A DNA stretch of 48,324 bases, from NCBI GenBank assembly GCA_038237665.1, contig JBBRYK010000014.1, forward strand, positions 1 through 48,324. The letters are read 5' to 3'. The DNA is from JBBRYK01 sp038237665 (lineage in GTDB: Bacteria; Actinomycetota; Thermoleophilia; Gaiellales; Gaiellaceae). This document shows, one piece after another, positions 23,249 through 31,310 of the stretch (position 1 is the stretch's first letter; every line of letters starts with the position of its first letter). The notes under the pieces were generated by a model. It saw only the letters and a list, made by a program, of their open reading frames with translations, was not told the origin of the DNA and searched no databases. The translations under genes were made by a program, and so were the position numbers.

Positions 23249-24549
23249 TGCTCTTCGTCAAGGACGACCCGCGCGAGAACCTCGTCATCCGCGGCGCGCG
23301 TGTGCTCGATCCGGGGCAGGCGATCGACGCACGGCTCGACGTCCGGATCGACAACGGCGTCGTCGCCGCGCTGGGCGAAGGCGTCGAGACGAACGAGCAC
23401 CGGGTCGTCGACGGTGAGGGGCTCGTGCTCGCGCCGGCCTTCGTCGACCCGCACGTCCATCTGCGCACCCCGGGCCGGGAGGACGAGGAGACGATCGCTT
23501 CGGGAACGGCCGCCGCAGCCGCGGGCGGGTTCTGCGCGTTGCTGGCCATGCCAAACACCGACCCGGTCGTCGACTCCGCAGCCGTGCTCGGCGCCCTGGT
23601 CGAGCGCGCCCGGGCCGATGCGACCGTGCCCGTCGGGTTCCTCGCGGCGATCACCAAGGGCCAGCTGGGGACCGAGCTGACCGAGATGGCTGAGCTCGCC
23701 GACGCCGGCGCCGCCGGGTTCTCGGACGACGGCCGCCCGGTCGTGGCGGCCGGCCTGATGCGGCGCGCGCTCCAGTACAGCTCGATCACCGGCCGGCTGC
23801 TCGCCCTGCACTGCGAGGAGCCGACGCTCTCTCGCGACGGGCAGGTCCACGAGGGCGCGGTCTCGGCCGAGCTCGGCTTCGCCGGCTACCCGTCGGTGGC
23901 GGAGAGCCTGATGGTCGAGCGCGACCTCGCGCTCGCGGCGTACGAGGGACAGCCCATACATCTCCTTCACCTGTCGGCTCGAGAATCGGTCGATGCTCTG
24001 GAGGCCGCACAGTCGATCGGGGTGGCGGCCACGGCCGAAGTCACGCCGCACCACCTGTGCCTGACCGACGCTGCAGTGCGGTCGCTCGATCCCAACCTGA
24101 AGATGAATCCGCCGCTCAGGGCGGATGAGGACCGGCGGCGCCTGATCGAAGCCTTGAACCGCGGCGCGATCAGCGCCGTGGCCACCGACCACGCGCCGCA
24201 CGCCCGGCACGAGAAGGACGTTCCGTTCGAGGCGGCTCCGTTCGGGGTGACCGGGTTGGAGACCGCGTTCGCCGCGCTGAACACGCACCTCGTGAACCCG
24301 GGGCTGCTCCCGCTCGCCACTCTGATCGAGCGGATGTCGGCCGGACCGGCGCGGATCTACGGCCTCGAGCCTCCGCGCATCGCGGTGGGGGCGCGCGCCA
24401 ATCTGATCCTGCTCGACCCCAAGGCTCCATGGCGCGTGACCGAGGCGGGCTTCCGCTCCCGGTCGCAGAACTCATGGCTCCTCAGGCAGGAGCTGATCGG
24501 CCAGGTGCGCCTCACGGTCGCCGACGGCCGGGTGGCGTTCTCGCAGTGA
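23248..24549 (+). CDS. pyrC: Dihydroorotase
   Basis: Amidohydrolase converting carbamoyl aspartate to dihydroorotate. 433 residues, class I (multifunctional type). Zinc motif DPHVHLRTPG near residue 70, the NTDPVVDS block, ALHCEEP, VTPHHLCL and the catalytic ATDHAPHAR. The C-terminal beta sandwich carries LILLDPKAPWRV. The ATG at 23248 overlaps the pyrB stop. A GTG one codon earlier is also possible. Confidence 0.96.
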   Translation: MLFVKDDPRENLVIRGARVLDPGQAIDARLDVRIDNGVVAALGEGVETNEHRVVDGEGLVLAPAFVDPHVHLRTPGREDEETIASGTAAAAAGGFCALLAMPNTDPVVDSAAVLGALVERARADATVPVGFLAAITKGQLGTELTEMAELADAGAAGFSDDGRPVVAAGLMRRALQYSSITGRLLALHCEEPTLSRDGQVHEGAVSAELGFAGYPSVAESLMVERDLALAAYEGQPIHLLHLSARESVDALEAAQSIGVAATAEVTPHHLCLTDAAVRSLDPNLKMNPPLRADEDRRRLIEALNRGAISAVATDHAPHARHEKDVPFEAAPFGVTGLETAFAALNTHLVNPGLLPLATLIERMSAGPARIYGLEPPRIAVGARANLILLDPKAPWRVTEAGFRSRSQNSWLLRQELIGQVRLTVADGRVAFSQ

Positions 24550-25583
24550 CGGGATTCCTCGCGCTCGAGGACGGAACGGTCTTCCGCGGCGATTCCGTCG
24601 GCGCCGAAGGCGTCGCCCTCGGCGAGGCCGTGTTCGCGACGGCCATGACCGGCTACCAGGAGCTCGTCACCGACCCGAGCTACGAGGAGCAGATCGTCTG
24701 CTTCACCGCCCCGATGGTCGGCAACTACGGCGTCGAGGGCTCGCGGTCGGAGTCTTCTCGCGCGCACGCCCGCGCGGTCATCATGCGCGAGGCACAGGGC
24801 CCGGCCTGGACCGACTGGCTGGCGGAGCGCGGATTGCCTGCCTTGACCGGCGTCGACACGCGCTCGGTAGTCCTGCACCTGCGGGATCGCGGCGCGCTGC
24901 GCGCAGCCGTCGTCGCCGGCGGCTCATCCGTCGAGGAGGCGGTGCGGATCGTTCAGGACCAGCCGCCGATGGCCGGACGGGCGCTCGTCTCGCAGGTGTC
25001 GACGAAGGAGCCCTTCGTCCACTCCCAGGAGGGCGACGTCCGGATCGCCGTCGTGGACTACGGCTGCAAGCGCTCGATCCTTGGTCGGCTGGCCCACGCC
25101 GGCGCGGCCGTGACGGTCTTCCCGCACGACGTGGACGCCGACGAGCTCGCCCGCTTCGACGGGGTGGTGCTGTCGAACGGCCCAGGCGACCCGGAGCCGC
25201 TGTCCGCCGAGGTGGCGACCGTCCAGGAGCTCCTCGGCCGGGCACCGGTCTTCGGGATCTGTCTCGGGCACCAGCTGCTCGGGCTGGCCGCCGGCCTGAA
25301 GACGTTCAAGCTTCCGTTCGGCCACCGAGGCGCGAACCACCCCGTTCTGCACAAGACGAGCGGGCGCGTTCTCGTCACCAGCCAGAACCACGGCTTCGCG
25401 GTCGAGCCGAGCGACGGCGGCGAGGTGACCGCCGTCTCGCTGTACGACGGCACCGTCGAGGCCTTCGACTTCCCCGAGCTGCGTGCGCGGTCGGCGCAGT
25501 TCCATCCCGAGGCAGGTCCCGGCCCGCACGACGCCTGGCCGCTGATCGCCTCCTGGATCGAGGACGTGAAGAGTGCCGCGTAG
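24546..25583 (+). CDS. carA: Carbamoyl phosphate synthase small (glutaminase) chain
   Basis: Class I glutamine amidotransferase subunit supplying ammonia to CarB. 345 residues: N-terminal domain with FATAMTGYQELVTDPSY, GAT domain with SNGPGDPEPL, the nucleophile C239 in GICLGHQ and the His in AQFHPEA. GTG start overlapping the pyrC stop (GTGA), and 11-base overlap with carB. Confidence 0.97.
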   Translation: MTGFLALEDGTVFRGDSVGAEGVALGEAVFATAMTGYQELVTDPSYEEQIVCFTAPMVGNYGVEGSRSESSRAHARAVIMREAQGPAWTDWLAERGLPALTGVDTRSVVLHLRDRGALRAAVVAGGSSVEEAVRIVQDQPPMAGRALVSQVSTKEPFVHSQEGDVRIAVVDYGCKRSILGRLAHAGAAVTVFPHDVDADELARFDGVVLSNGPGDPEPLSAEVATVQELLGRAPVFGICLGHQLLGLAAGLKTFKLPFGHRGANHPVLHKTSGRVLVTSQNHGFAVEPSDGGEVTAVSLYDGTVEAFDFPELRARSAQFHPEAGPGPHDAWPLIASWIEDVKSAA

Positions 25584-28557
25584 GACGGACCTCCGGTCGA
25601 TCTGCGTGATCGGCTCGGGCCCGATCGTGATCGGGCAGGCCTGCGAGTTCGACTACGCCGGCTGCCAGGCGCTGAAGGTCCTGCGCGAGGACGGCTTCAG
25701 AACGATCGTCGTCAACTCGAACCCCGCCACGATCATGACCGACCCCGGCTTCGCCGACCGGACGTACATCGAGCCGCTCGACCTGGAGTGCGTCGCCGAC
25801 GTGCTCCGCCGCGAGCGGCCGGACGCGCTCCTGCCGACCCTGGGCGGTCAGACGGCGCTCAACCTCGCCCGCGAGCTCGTCGAGGCCGGCGTGCTCGAGG
25901 AGCTCGGGATCGAGCTGATCGGCGCGCCGCTCGACGTGATTAGCCGGGCAGAGGACCGCGAGCTGTTCCGCGACACCGTCCAGGGTGTCGGCTTGCGGGT
26001 CCCTCGTTCGAGGATCGTCAACTCGCTCGGCCAGCTGTCGGGCGTCGGTCTTCCGGCGGTGATCCGGCCCGCGTTCACTCTCGGCGGCCACGGCGGCGGC
26101 TTTGCCTACGACGAGATGGAGCTGCGGCGGCAGGTGGAGCGAGGCCTGGAGGAGAGCCCGATCGGCCAGGTGCTCGTCGAGGAGTCGGTGCGCGGCTGGG
26201 ACGAGTTCGAGCTCGAGGTCATGCGCGACCGGAGCGACAACGTCGTCATCGTCTGCTCGATCGAGAACCTCGACCCGATGGGCGTCCACACCGGCGACTC
26301 GGTCACGGTCGCGCCGCAGATGACCCTGTCCGACGAGGCGTACCAGGAGCTTCGCGACGCGGCGGCAGCGGTTATTCGCGCCGTCGGCGTCGAGACGGGC
26401 GGCTCGAACATCCAGTTCGCCAGGGAGCGCTCGACCGGTGAGCTGCGCGTGATCGAGATGAACCCGCGGGTCTCGCGCTCTTCTGCGCTCGCCTCGAAGG
26501 CCACGGGCTACCCGATCGCCAAGGTCGCAGCGAAGCTTGCGGTCGGCTACACCCTCGACGAGATCCCGAACGACCTGACCAAGACGACGCCGGCGAGCTT
26601 CGAGCCGACGCTCGACTACGTCGTGGTCAAGTTCCCGCGCTTCGCGTTCGAGAAGTTTCCCGGGGCCGACACCTCGCTCGGCACCCAGATGAAGTCGGTG
26701 GGAGAGGCGATGGGGATCGGGCGGACGTTCGCCGAGGCCTTCTGGAAGGCGATGAAGAGCCGGGAGCTCGACTCGGCCGCGGCCACGCCATGGGCGACGC
26801 TCGACGACGTTCCCGAGGGTGTCCACCCGTGGTTCGAGCAGGAGATCGAGCGGCTGAAGGTGAACGGGCCGCCCGAGGGCAACCGGGTCTTTCGCCGGAT
26901 CGACTCGTGCGCGGGCGAGGTGGCGGCGGAGTCGAACTACTTCTACTCGACGATCGGCGAGGCGGACGAGGGCGGAGACCACCGGACCGACCGCCCGGTC
27001 GCGGTCATCCTGGGCTCGGGCCCCAACCGGATCGGCCAGGGGATCGAGTTCGACTACTGCTGCGTCCATGCGGCGCAGAGCTTCCGCGCCCTGGGCTACG
27101 AGGCCGTGATGGTCAACTGCAACCCGGAGACCGTCTCGACCGACTACGACACGTCCGACCGGCTCTACTTCGAGCCGCTCGGCATCGACGAGGTGCTCGC
27201 GGTCTGCGAGCGGGAGCGGCCGGCCGGGGTCGTGATCCAGTTCGGCGGCCAGACACCCCTCAAGCTGGCGCGCGCGATCGAGGGTGCCGGCTTTCCGATC
27301 CTGGGCACGCCGTTCGACGCGATCGACCTCGCTGAGGACCGGGAACGGTTCGCGTCGCTCCTGGCCGAACAAGGCATTCGCTGCCCGGACTGGGGGATCG
27401 CCAGCTCCGGCACCGAGGCGTACGACATCGCGCACCGCATCGGCTACCCGGTCCTCGTCCGGCCCTCCTACGTCCTGGGGGGCCGCGCAATGCGGGTCTG
27501 CTATCGCCCGAACGAGGTCGTCCGCGCTTTCCACGGAATCTCGGGGCCGACACTCGTCGACCGCTTCCTCGAGCAGGCGGTCGAGATCGACGTGGACGCG
27601 ATCTGCGACGGCGAGTCGACCTACATCGGCGCGGTGATGGAGCACGTCGAGGAGGCCGGCGTGCACTCGGGCGACTCGAGCTGCGTCCTGCCGGCGCCCT
27701 CGCTGACGCCCGCCGTCGCCCGCGAGATCGAGGCCATCGTCCGCAAGCTCGGCCCGGCTCTCGGCGTCGTCGGCCTGCTCAACGTGCAGCTCGCGGTCGT
27801 CGACGGGGAGGTGTTCGTGCTGGAGGTCAATCCACGCGCTTCGCGCACCGTTCCGTTCGCCAGCAAGGCCACGGGCGTCAATCTCGTCGCAGCCGCGTGC
27901 AGGCTGCTGGCCGGCGCGCAGCTGGGCGACCTCGGCCTCCCGGCGGAGGCGCCGCCCAAGCAGGTCAGCGTGAAGGCCGCGGTGCTTCCGTTCGGCCGGT
28001 TCCCGGGCGCCGACCCGGTCCTGGGGCCCGAGATGCGCTCGACCGGGGAGGTGATGGCCTCTGCCTCCGACCTGCCGACCGCCTTCGCCAAGGCCGAGCG
28101 CGCCGCCGGCCGGCCGCTGCCGCAATCCGGGTCAGTCTTCCTCTCGGTGCGCGACGCCGACAAGCCCGCGGTCGTCCCCGTGGCGGCTGCGCTCTCGGGG
28201 CTCGGCTTCGAGCTCCTCGCAACGAGCGGAACGGCGCGCACGCTGGCCCTGGCCGGGCTCCCCGTCGAGGAAGTGCGAAAGGTGACCGAGACGGGTGCGG
28301 GAACGACCGTGGTCGACCTCCTCCGCCGCGGCCGCTGCAACCTCGTCGTCAATACCCCCTACGGCGGCTCGTTGCAGCGCGGTGACGGCTACCTGATCCG
28401 CGAGGCGGCACAGGTCGCTCGCATTCCCTGCATCACGACCATCGCCGGCGCCGCCGCAGCCGTCCACGCGATCGCGAACGCCCGCACCGAGACGGCCCTT
28501 TCCCTTCAGGAACGGATCGGAACTGAGACAAGAGCGAGTAACGGTTCTCGGAACTGA
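25573..28557 (+). CDS. carB: Carbamoyl phosphate synthase large chain, shortened oligomerisation domain
   Basis: Makes carbamoyl phosphate from bicarbonate, ammonia and two ATP. 994 residues against about 1070 in E. coli. Both ATP-grasp halves are complete (GSGPIVIGQACEFDYAG near residue 14 and GSGPNRIGQGIEFDYCC near 480) and the C-terminal MGS-like allosteric domain is present (RGRCNLVVNTPYGG). The region between halves, the oligomerisation domain, is only about 80 residues instead of about 155. It passes from HPWFEQEIERL straight to GNRVFRRIDSCAGE. GTG start overlapping carA. Its 3' end overlaps the proposed pyrK start. Confidence 0.95.
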   Translation: MPRRTDLRSICVIGSGPIVIGQACEFDYAGCQALKVLREDGFRTIVVNSNPATIMTDPGFADRTYIEPLDLECVADVLRRERPDALLPTLGGQTALNLARELVEAGVLEELGIELIGAPLDVISRAEDRELFRDTVQGVGLRVPRSRIVNSLGQLSGVGLPAVIRPAFTLGGHGGGFAYDEMELRRQVERGLEESPIGQVLVEESVRGWDEFELEVMRDRSDNVVIVCSIENLDPMGVHTGDSVTVAPQMTLSDEAYQELRDAAAAVIRAVGVETGGSNIQFARERSTGELRVIEMNPRVSRSSALASKATGYPIAKVAAKLAVGYTLDEIPNDLTKTTPASFEPTLDYVVVKFPRFAFEKFPGADTSLGTQMKSVGEAMGIGRTFAEAFWKAMKSRELDSAAATPWATLDDVPEGVHPWFEQEIERLKVNGPPEGNRVFRRIDSCAGEVAAESNYFYSTIGEADEGGDHRTDRPVAVILGSGPNRIGQGIEFDYCCVHAAQSFRALGYEAVMVNCNPETVSTDYDTSDRLYFEPLGIDEVLAVCERERPAGVVIQFGGQTPLKLARAIEGAGFPILGTPFDAIDLAEDRERFASLLAEQGIRCPDWGIASSGTEAYDIAHRIGYPVLVRPSYVLGGRAMRVCYRPNEVVRAFHGISGPTLVDRFLEQAVEIDVDAICDGESTYIGAVMEHVEEAGVHSGDSSCVLPAPSLTPAVAREIEAIVRKLGPALGVVGLLNVQLAVVDGEVFVLEVNPRASRTVPFASKATGVNLVAAACRLLAGAQLGDLGLPAEAPPKQVSVKAAVLPFGRFPGADPVLGPEMRSTGEVMASASDLPTAFAKAERAAGRPLPQSGSVFLSVRDADKPAVVPVAAALSGLGFELLATSGTARTLALAGLPVEEVRKVTETGAGTTVVDLLRRGRCNLVVNTPYGGSLQRGDGYLIREAAQVARIPCITTIAGAAAAVHAIANARTETALSLQERIGTETRASNGSRN

Positions 28558-29185
28558 CGGCGTCGGCCCCTACGCGCTGCTGAGAGTCGAGCGCGGCGGG
28601 CTCGAGCCCGGGATACCCGGCCAGTTCTTCATGCTCGAAGCCCCGGGCAGGCTGCTGCCGCGGCCGATGAGCCTCTGCCTCGCGCCGCCCGGCGAGCTGG
28701 CCTTCCTGATCGACCCGGTCGGGCCCGGGACGCGCGCGCTTTGCGCCTGTCAGCCGGGCGACCGCATCGCCGTCCTCGGGCCGCTCGGGAACGGCTTCCG
28801 GCTCGATGTCGCCCGGCCGCTGCTCGTGGGCGGCGGGATCGGGGTCGCGCCCTTCCCGTACCTTTCGGAGGCGCTCGGCAGGCCACCGGCGATCCTGGGC
28901 TTCCGAAGCGTTTGGCACGCCGAGGCCGCGGCGCTCGTGCCGAACGCCGAGATCGTCGTCGAGCCGACCTTCGTCACCGAGCTGATCGACACCGCCCGCG
29001 ACGTTCTCGCCTGTGGGCCGGAGCCGATGCTCGAGGCCGTCCGCCGCCTCGCGCCCGCCGCGCAGCTGGCGTGGGAGGCGCCCATGGCCTGCGGCTACGG
29101 CGCCTGCTACGGCTGTGCGGTGGAGATCGAGGGTGAGCTCAAGCGGCTGTGCGTCGAAGGGCCGGTGCTCAGTGCAGCTGCTTAA
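28523..29185 (+). CDS. pyrK: Dihydroorotate dehydrogenase electron transfer subunit
   Basis: Ferredoxin-reductase-type FAD/[2Fe-2S] subunit that links class 1B dihydroorotate dehydrogenase to NAD. About 220 residues: FAD-binding PGQFFMLEAPG and RPMSLCLAPP, nucleotide site VGGGIGVAPFPYLSEAL, and the iron-sulfur cysteines in ACGYGACYGCAVE plus RLC. No ATG/GTG/TTG precedes the conserved N-terminus. CTG at 28523 with AGGAA upstream is my best start (the first ATG, 28631, would cut off the flavin domain). Overlaps carB and pyrD. Confidence 0.9.
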   Translation: MRQERVTVLGTDGVGPYALLRVERGGLEPGIPGQFFMLEAPGRLLPRPMSLCLAPPGELAFLIDPVGPGTRALCACQPGDRIAVLGPLGNGFRLDVARPLLVGGGIGVAPFPYLSEALGRPPAILGFRSVWHAEAAALVPNAEIVVEPTFVTELIDTARDVLACGPEPMLEAVRRLAPAAQLAWEAPMACGYGACYGCAVEIEGELKRLCVEGPVLSAAA

Positions 29186-30059
29186 CGCGTCCGGCTGTCT
29201 CGACGCTCTGACGGCGCCCGACGTCGCCCGGTCGTTCGACGCCTTCGTGACCAAGACGATCACGCCCCTCCCGCGCGAGGGAAATGCCCCGGTCCGGATC
29301 GCCGAGACGGACGTCGGGCTGCTGAACACCATCGGCCTGGCCAACCCCGGCCGGGACAGATTTCTCTCCGACGTCATGCCCCGGCTCGCCCGACTCGGCG
29401 TTCCCATCTGGGTCTCAGTCGGCGGCTTCTCCTCCGCCGAGTATGCGGAGACCAGCGCTCTCCTGGACCCGGACGGAGTCGCGGTCGTCGAGCTCAACCT
29501 GTCCTGCCCGAACGTCGACGAGGCCCCCGAGTCGGCGGCCGAGATCGTCGGCGCCTGCCGCTCGGTCACCGACCTGCCCCTGTACGCGAAGCTCTCGCCG
29601 GCGCTTCCGGACGTGGCAACCGTCGCCGAGGCGGTCAAGCAGGCAGGCGCGGACGGACTGTCGCTCGTGAACACGATCCGCGGCCTAGCGCTCGATCCGC
29701 AAACGCTCCTCCCGTCGCTCTCGCGCGCGACCGGCGGCCTCTCGGGACCCGCGCTCCGGCCGATCGCCCTGGCCGCCGTTTACGCCTGTTACAAGGCCAC
29801 CGGCCTACCGATCGTCGGCATGGGCGGAGTTGTCACAGGAGGCGACGCCCTGGACTTGATCGCGGCCGGTGCATCGGCCGTCGCACTCGGGACAGTCCTC
29901 TTCTCCGATCCGGGCGCACCGGCGCGGATCCGCACCGAGCTCGATGCCGAGCTTGCGCTCCGAGGCCTCGCCGACCCGGGGCGGGCGCGGGGCATCGCGC
30001 ATCGCGAAGGGGCGCGTATGTCGGCCGGGGCGGACCCTCGCCCACGGGTACTGTCTTAA
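29172..30059 (+). CDS. pyrD: Dihydroorotate dehydrogenase, class 1B catalytic subunit
   Basis: FMN TIM-barrel enzyme oxidising dihydroorotate to orotate. 295 residues with LNASGCLDALT, the catalytic Cys112 in NLSCPNV (Cys marks class 1), LYAKLSPALPDV, NTIRGLAL, GGLSGPALRPIAL and the phosphate site GMGGVVTGGDALDLI. GTG start overlaps pyrK by 14 bases. The tail after GIAHREGARM is unusual and ends in TAAAAAAA-like sequence. No pyrF follows, although orotidine decarboxylase is commonly the next gene in actinobacteria. Confidence 0.95.
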   Translation: MQLLNASGCLDALTAPDVARSFDAFVTKTITPLPREGNAPVRIAETDVGLLNTIGLANPGRDRFLSDVMPRLARLGVPIWVSVGGFSSAEYAETSALLDPDGVAVVELNLSCPNVDEAPESAAEIVGACRSVTDLPLYAKLSPALPDVATVAEAVKQAGADGLSLVNTIRGLALDPQTLLPSLSRATGGLSGPALRPIALAAVYACYKATGLPIVGMGGVVTGGDALDLIAAGASAVALGTVLFSDPGAPARIRTELDAELALRGLADPGRARGIAHREGARMSAGADPRPRVLS

Positions 30060-30092
30060 AAAAACCCTGGAATTCGGCCGAAAACGACTCGG

Positions 30093-30128
30093 TTGCGCAA
30101 CCGGGGCAAGTTGTTAGACTCCTGCGCC
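30093..30128 (+). promoter_or_regulatory. Probable promoter of mihF, leaderless
   Basis: TTGCGC (30093-30098), 16-bp spacer, TAGACT (30115-30120), then 8 nt to the ATG. No Shine-Dalgarno. This would separate mihF-gmk-rpoZ-coaBC transcription from the pyr operon. Confidence 0.5.
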
Positions 30129-30458
30129 ATGGCGCCAGTGAAGACCCAGGCCCAGGCCCCTCTTCGGTCGCTCGACCAGCGCATGGAAGCGCTGAAGCGG
30201 GCGAATGACATCCGGGTCCGGCGAGCGCAGCTGAAGAAGGATTTGAAGATCGGACGAGCCCAGATCGAAGAGATCCTCGACGATCCGCCCGAGTACGTCT
30301 CCACGGCCAAGGTGTTCGACATGCTGATGGCAGTGCCGAAGTTCGGGCGTGTGAAGGCGGCGCGCTTCCTGAACCAGTGCCGCATCAGCCAGTCGAAGAC
30401 GGTGGGGGGCCTTTCCGAGCGGCAGCGCGCCGAGCTGATTGGGCTCTTCAACAAGTAA
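30129..30458 (+). CDS. mihF: Actinobacterial integration host factor (mIHF)
   Basis: A 109-residue nucleoid protein of the mIHF/sIHF family, unrelated to HU/IHF of proteobacteria. It has an N-terminal helix rich in Arg/Lys (RANDIRVRRAQLKKDLK) and the helix-turn-helix core LMAVPKFGRVKAARFLNQC, typical of S13-like H2TH DNA binding. It bends DNA and supports phage integration and chromosome organisation. The gene's position just before gmk is the standard actinobacterial order and is a strong taxonomic marker. ATG at 30129. Confidence 0.95.
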   Translation: MAPVKTQAQAPLRSLDQRMEALKRANDIRVRRAQLKKDLKIGRAQIEEILDDPPEYVSTAKVFDMLMAVPKFGRVKAARFLNQCRISQSKTVGGLSERQRAELIGLFNK

Positions 30459-30460
30459 GT

Positions 30461-30485
30461 CCCTTTTCGGCGCGGCCGAAAAGGG
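30461..30485 (+). promoter_or_regulatory. Hairpin covering the gmk ribosome site
   Basis: CCCTTTTCGGC-GCG-GCCGAAAAGGG, an 11-bp perfect stem between mihF and gmk. The right arm contains AAAAGGG, the only Shine-Dalgarno-like sequence before the gmk TTG at 30490. Folding would hide it. There is no T-tract, so a terminator is unlikely. Confidence 0.6.
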
Positions 30486-30489
30486 TGCC

Positions 30490-31074
30490 TTGGCAGAGAA
30501 ATCCGTCATCGTCATCACCGGCCAGTCGGGGGCCGGAAAGGGAACGTTGATCAAAGCGCTCTTCGAGCGCGTTCCGGGGCTCGAGCTCGCCGTGTCCGCG
30601 ACGACCCGTCCGCAGCGGCCGGGCGAGGTCGAGGGTCGCCACTACTACTTCATCTCGGAGGACGAGTTCCAACGCCGGCTGGACGCCGACGAGTTTCTGG
30701 AGATCTACGAGTTCCCGTGGGGCCAGCGCTCGGGGACGCTCTGGTCGGAGCTCGAGCGCATCAAGACTGCCGGCCGCGTGCCGCTGCTCGAGCTGGAGAC
30801 GAACGGTGCGCTGGCCGTGCGGGATCGTGTGCCCGACAGCTTGACCATCTTCATCACGGCACCTCCGGCGGAGCTCAAGCGGCGCCTGGTCGCGCGGGCG
30901 ACCGAAAGCGCGGGCGAGATCGACGAGCGCGTGGCGCTCGCCGAGAAGCAGCACGAGCAGGCAGGCGAGTTCGACCATATCGTCGTGAACGACGATCGGG
31001 AGCGGGCCGCGGACGAGCTCGTGGAGCTCGTGTCCCGGACGTTGAGAACCGCAGGTACCATGTCGCGGCCTTGA
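30490..31074 (+). CDS. gmk: Guanylate kinase
   Basis: Phosphorylates GMP to GDP. 194 residues: P-loop GQSGAGKGTLIK, GMP-binding SATTRPQRPGEVEGRHYYF, and the LID region ELKRRLVARATES. TTG start at 30490 is chosen from the conserved N-terminus KSVIVITGQSG. Upstream in-frame codons lie in the mihF end and hairpin. Its stop overlaps the rpoZ TTG (TTGA). Confidence 0.96.
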   Translation: MAEKSVIVITGQSGAGKGTLIKALFERVPGLELAVSATTRPQRPGEVEGRHYYFISEDEFQRRLDADEFLEIYEFPWGQRSGTLWSELERIKTAGRVPLLELETNGALAVRDRVPDSLTIFITAPPAELKRRLVARATESAGEIDERVALAEKQHEQAGEFDHIVVNDDRERAADELVELVSRTLRTAGTMSRP

Positions 31075-31298
31075 TCTCTCCACGCATCGATGAGCTGCTC
31101 GACAACGTCGACTCGCGCTACGCGCTCGTCATCGTCGCCGCCAAGCGGGCACGCCAGATCAACAACTACCACCACCAGCTCGGCGAAGGCACCTTCGACG
31201 AGTTGCCGCCGCTCGTGGAATCTCGCTCGAAGAACTATCTGACGATGGCTCTCGAAGAGATCTGCGAAGGCAAGATCAAGTACGAGTACCGCTCGTAG
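31071..31298 (+). CDS. rpoZ: RNA polymerase omega subunit
   Basis: A 75-residue small subunit that helps beta' fold and assemble. Conserved features: PRIDELLDNVDSRYALVIVA, AAKRARQINNYHHQLGEG, and the C-terminal AL-EI-EGKIKYEY block. TTG start overlapping the gmk stop. It sits in the usual gmk-rpoZ-coaBC order. Confidence 0.95.
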   Translation: MISPRIDELLDNVDSRYALVIVAAKRARQINNYHHQLGEGTFDELPPLVESRSKNYLTMALEEICEGKIKYEYRS

Positions 31299-31310
31299 GG
31301 CGGCCGCCCG

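Noticed and set aside
25375..28125. Very long open frame antisense to carB
   Set aside because: Arg/Asp/Leu-rich antisense shadow typical of high-GC coding regions; carB on the plus strand is certain.
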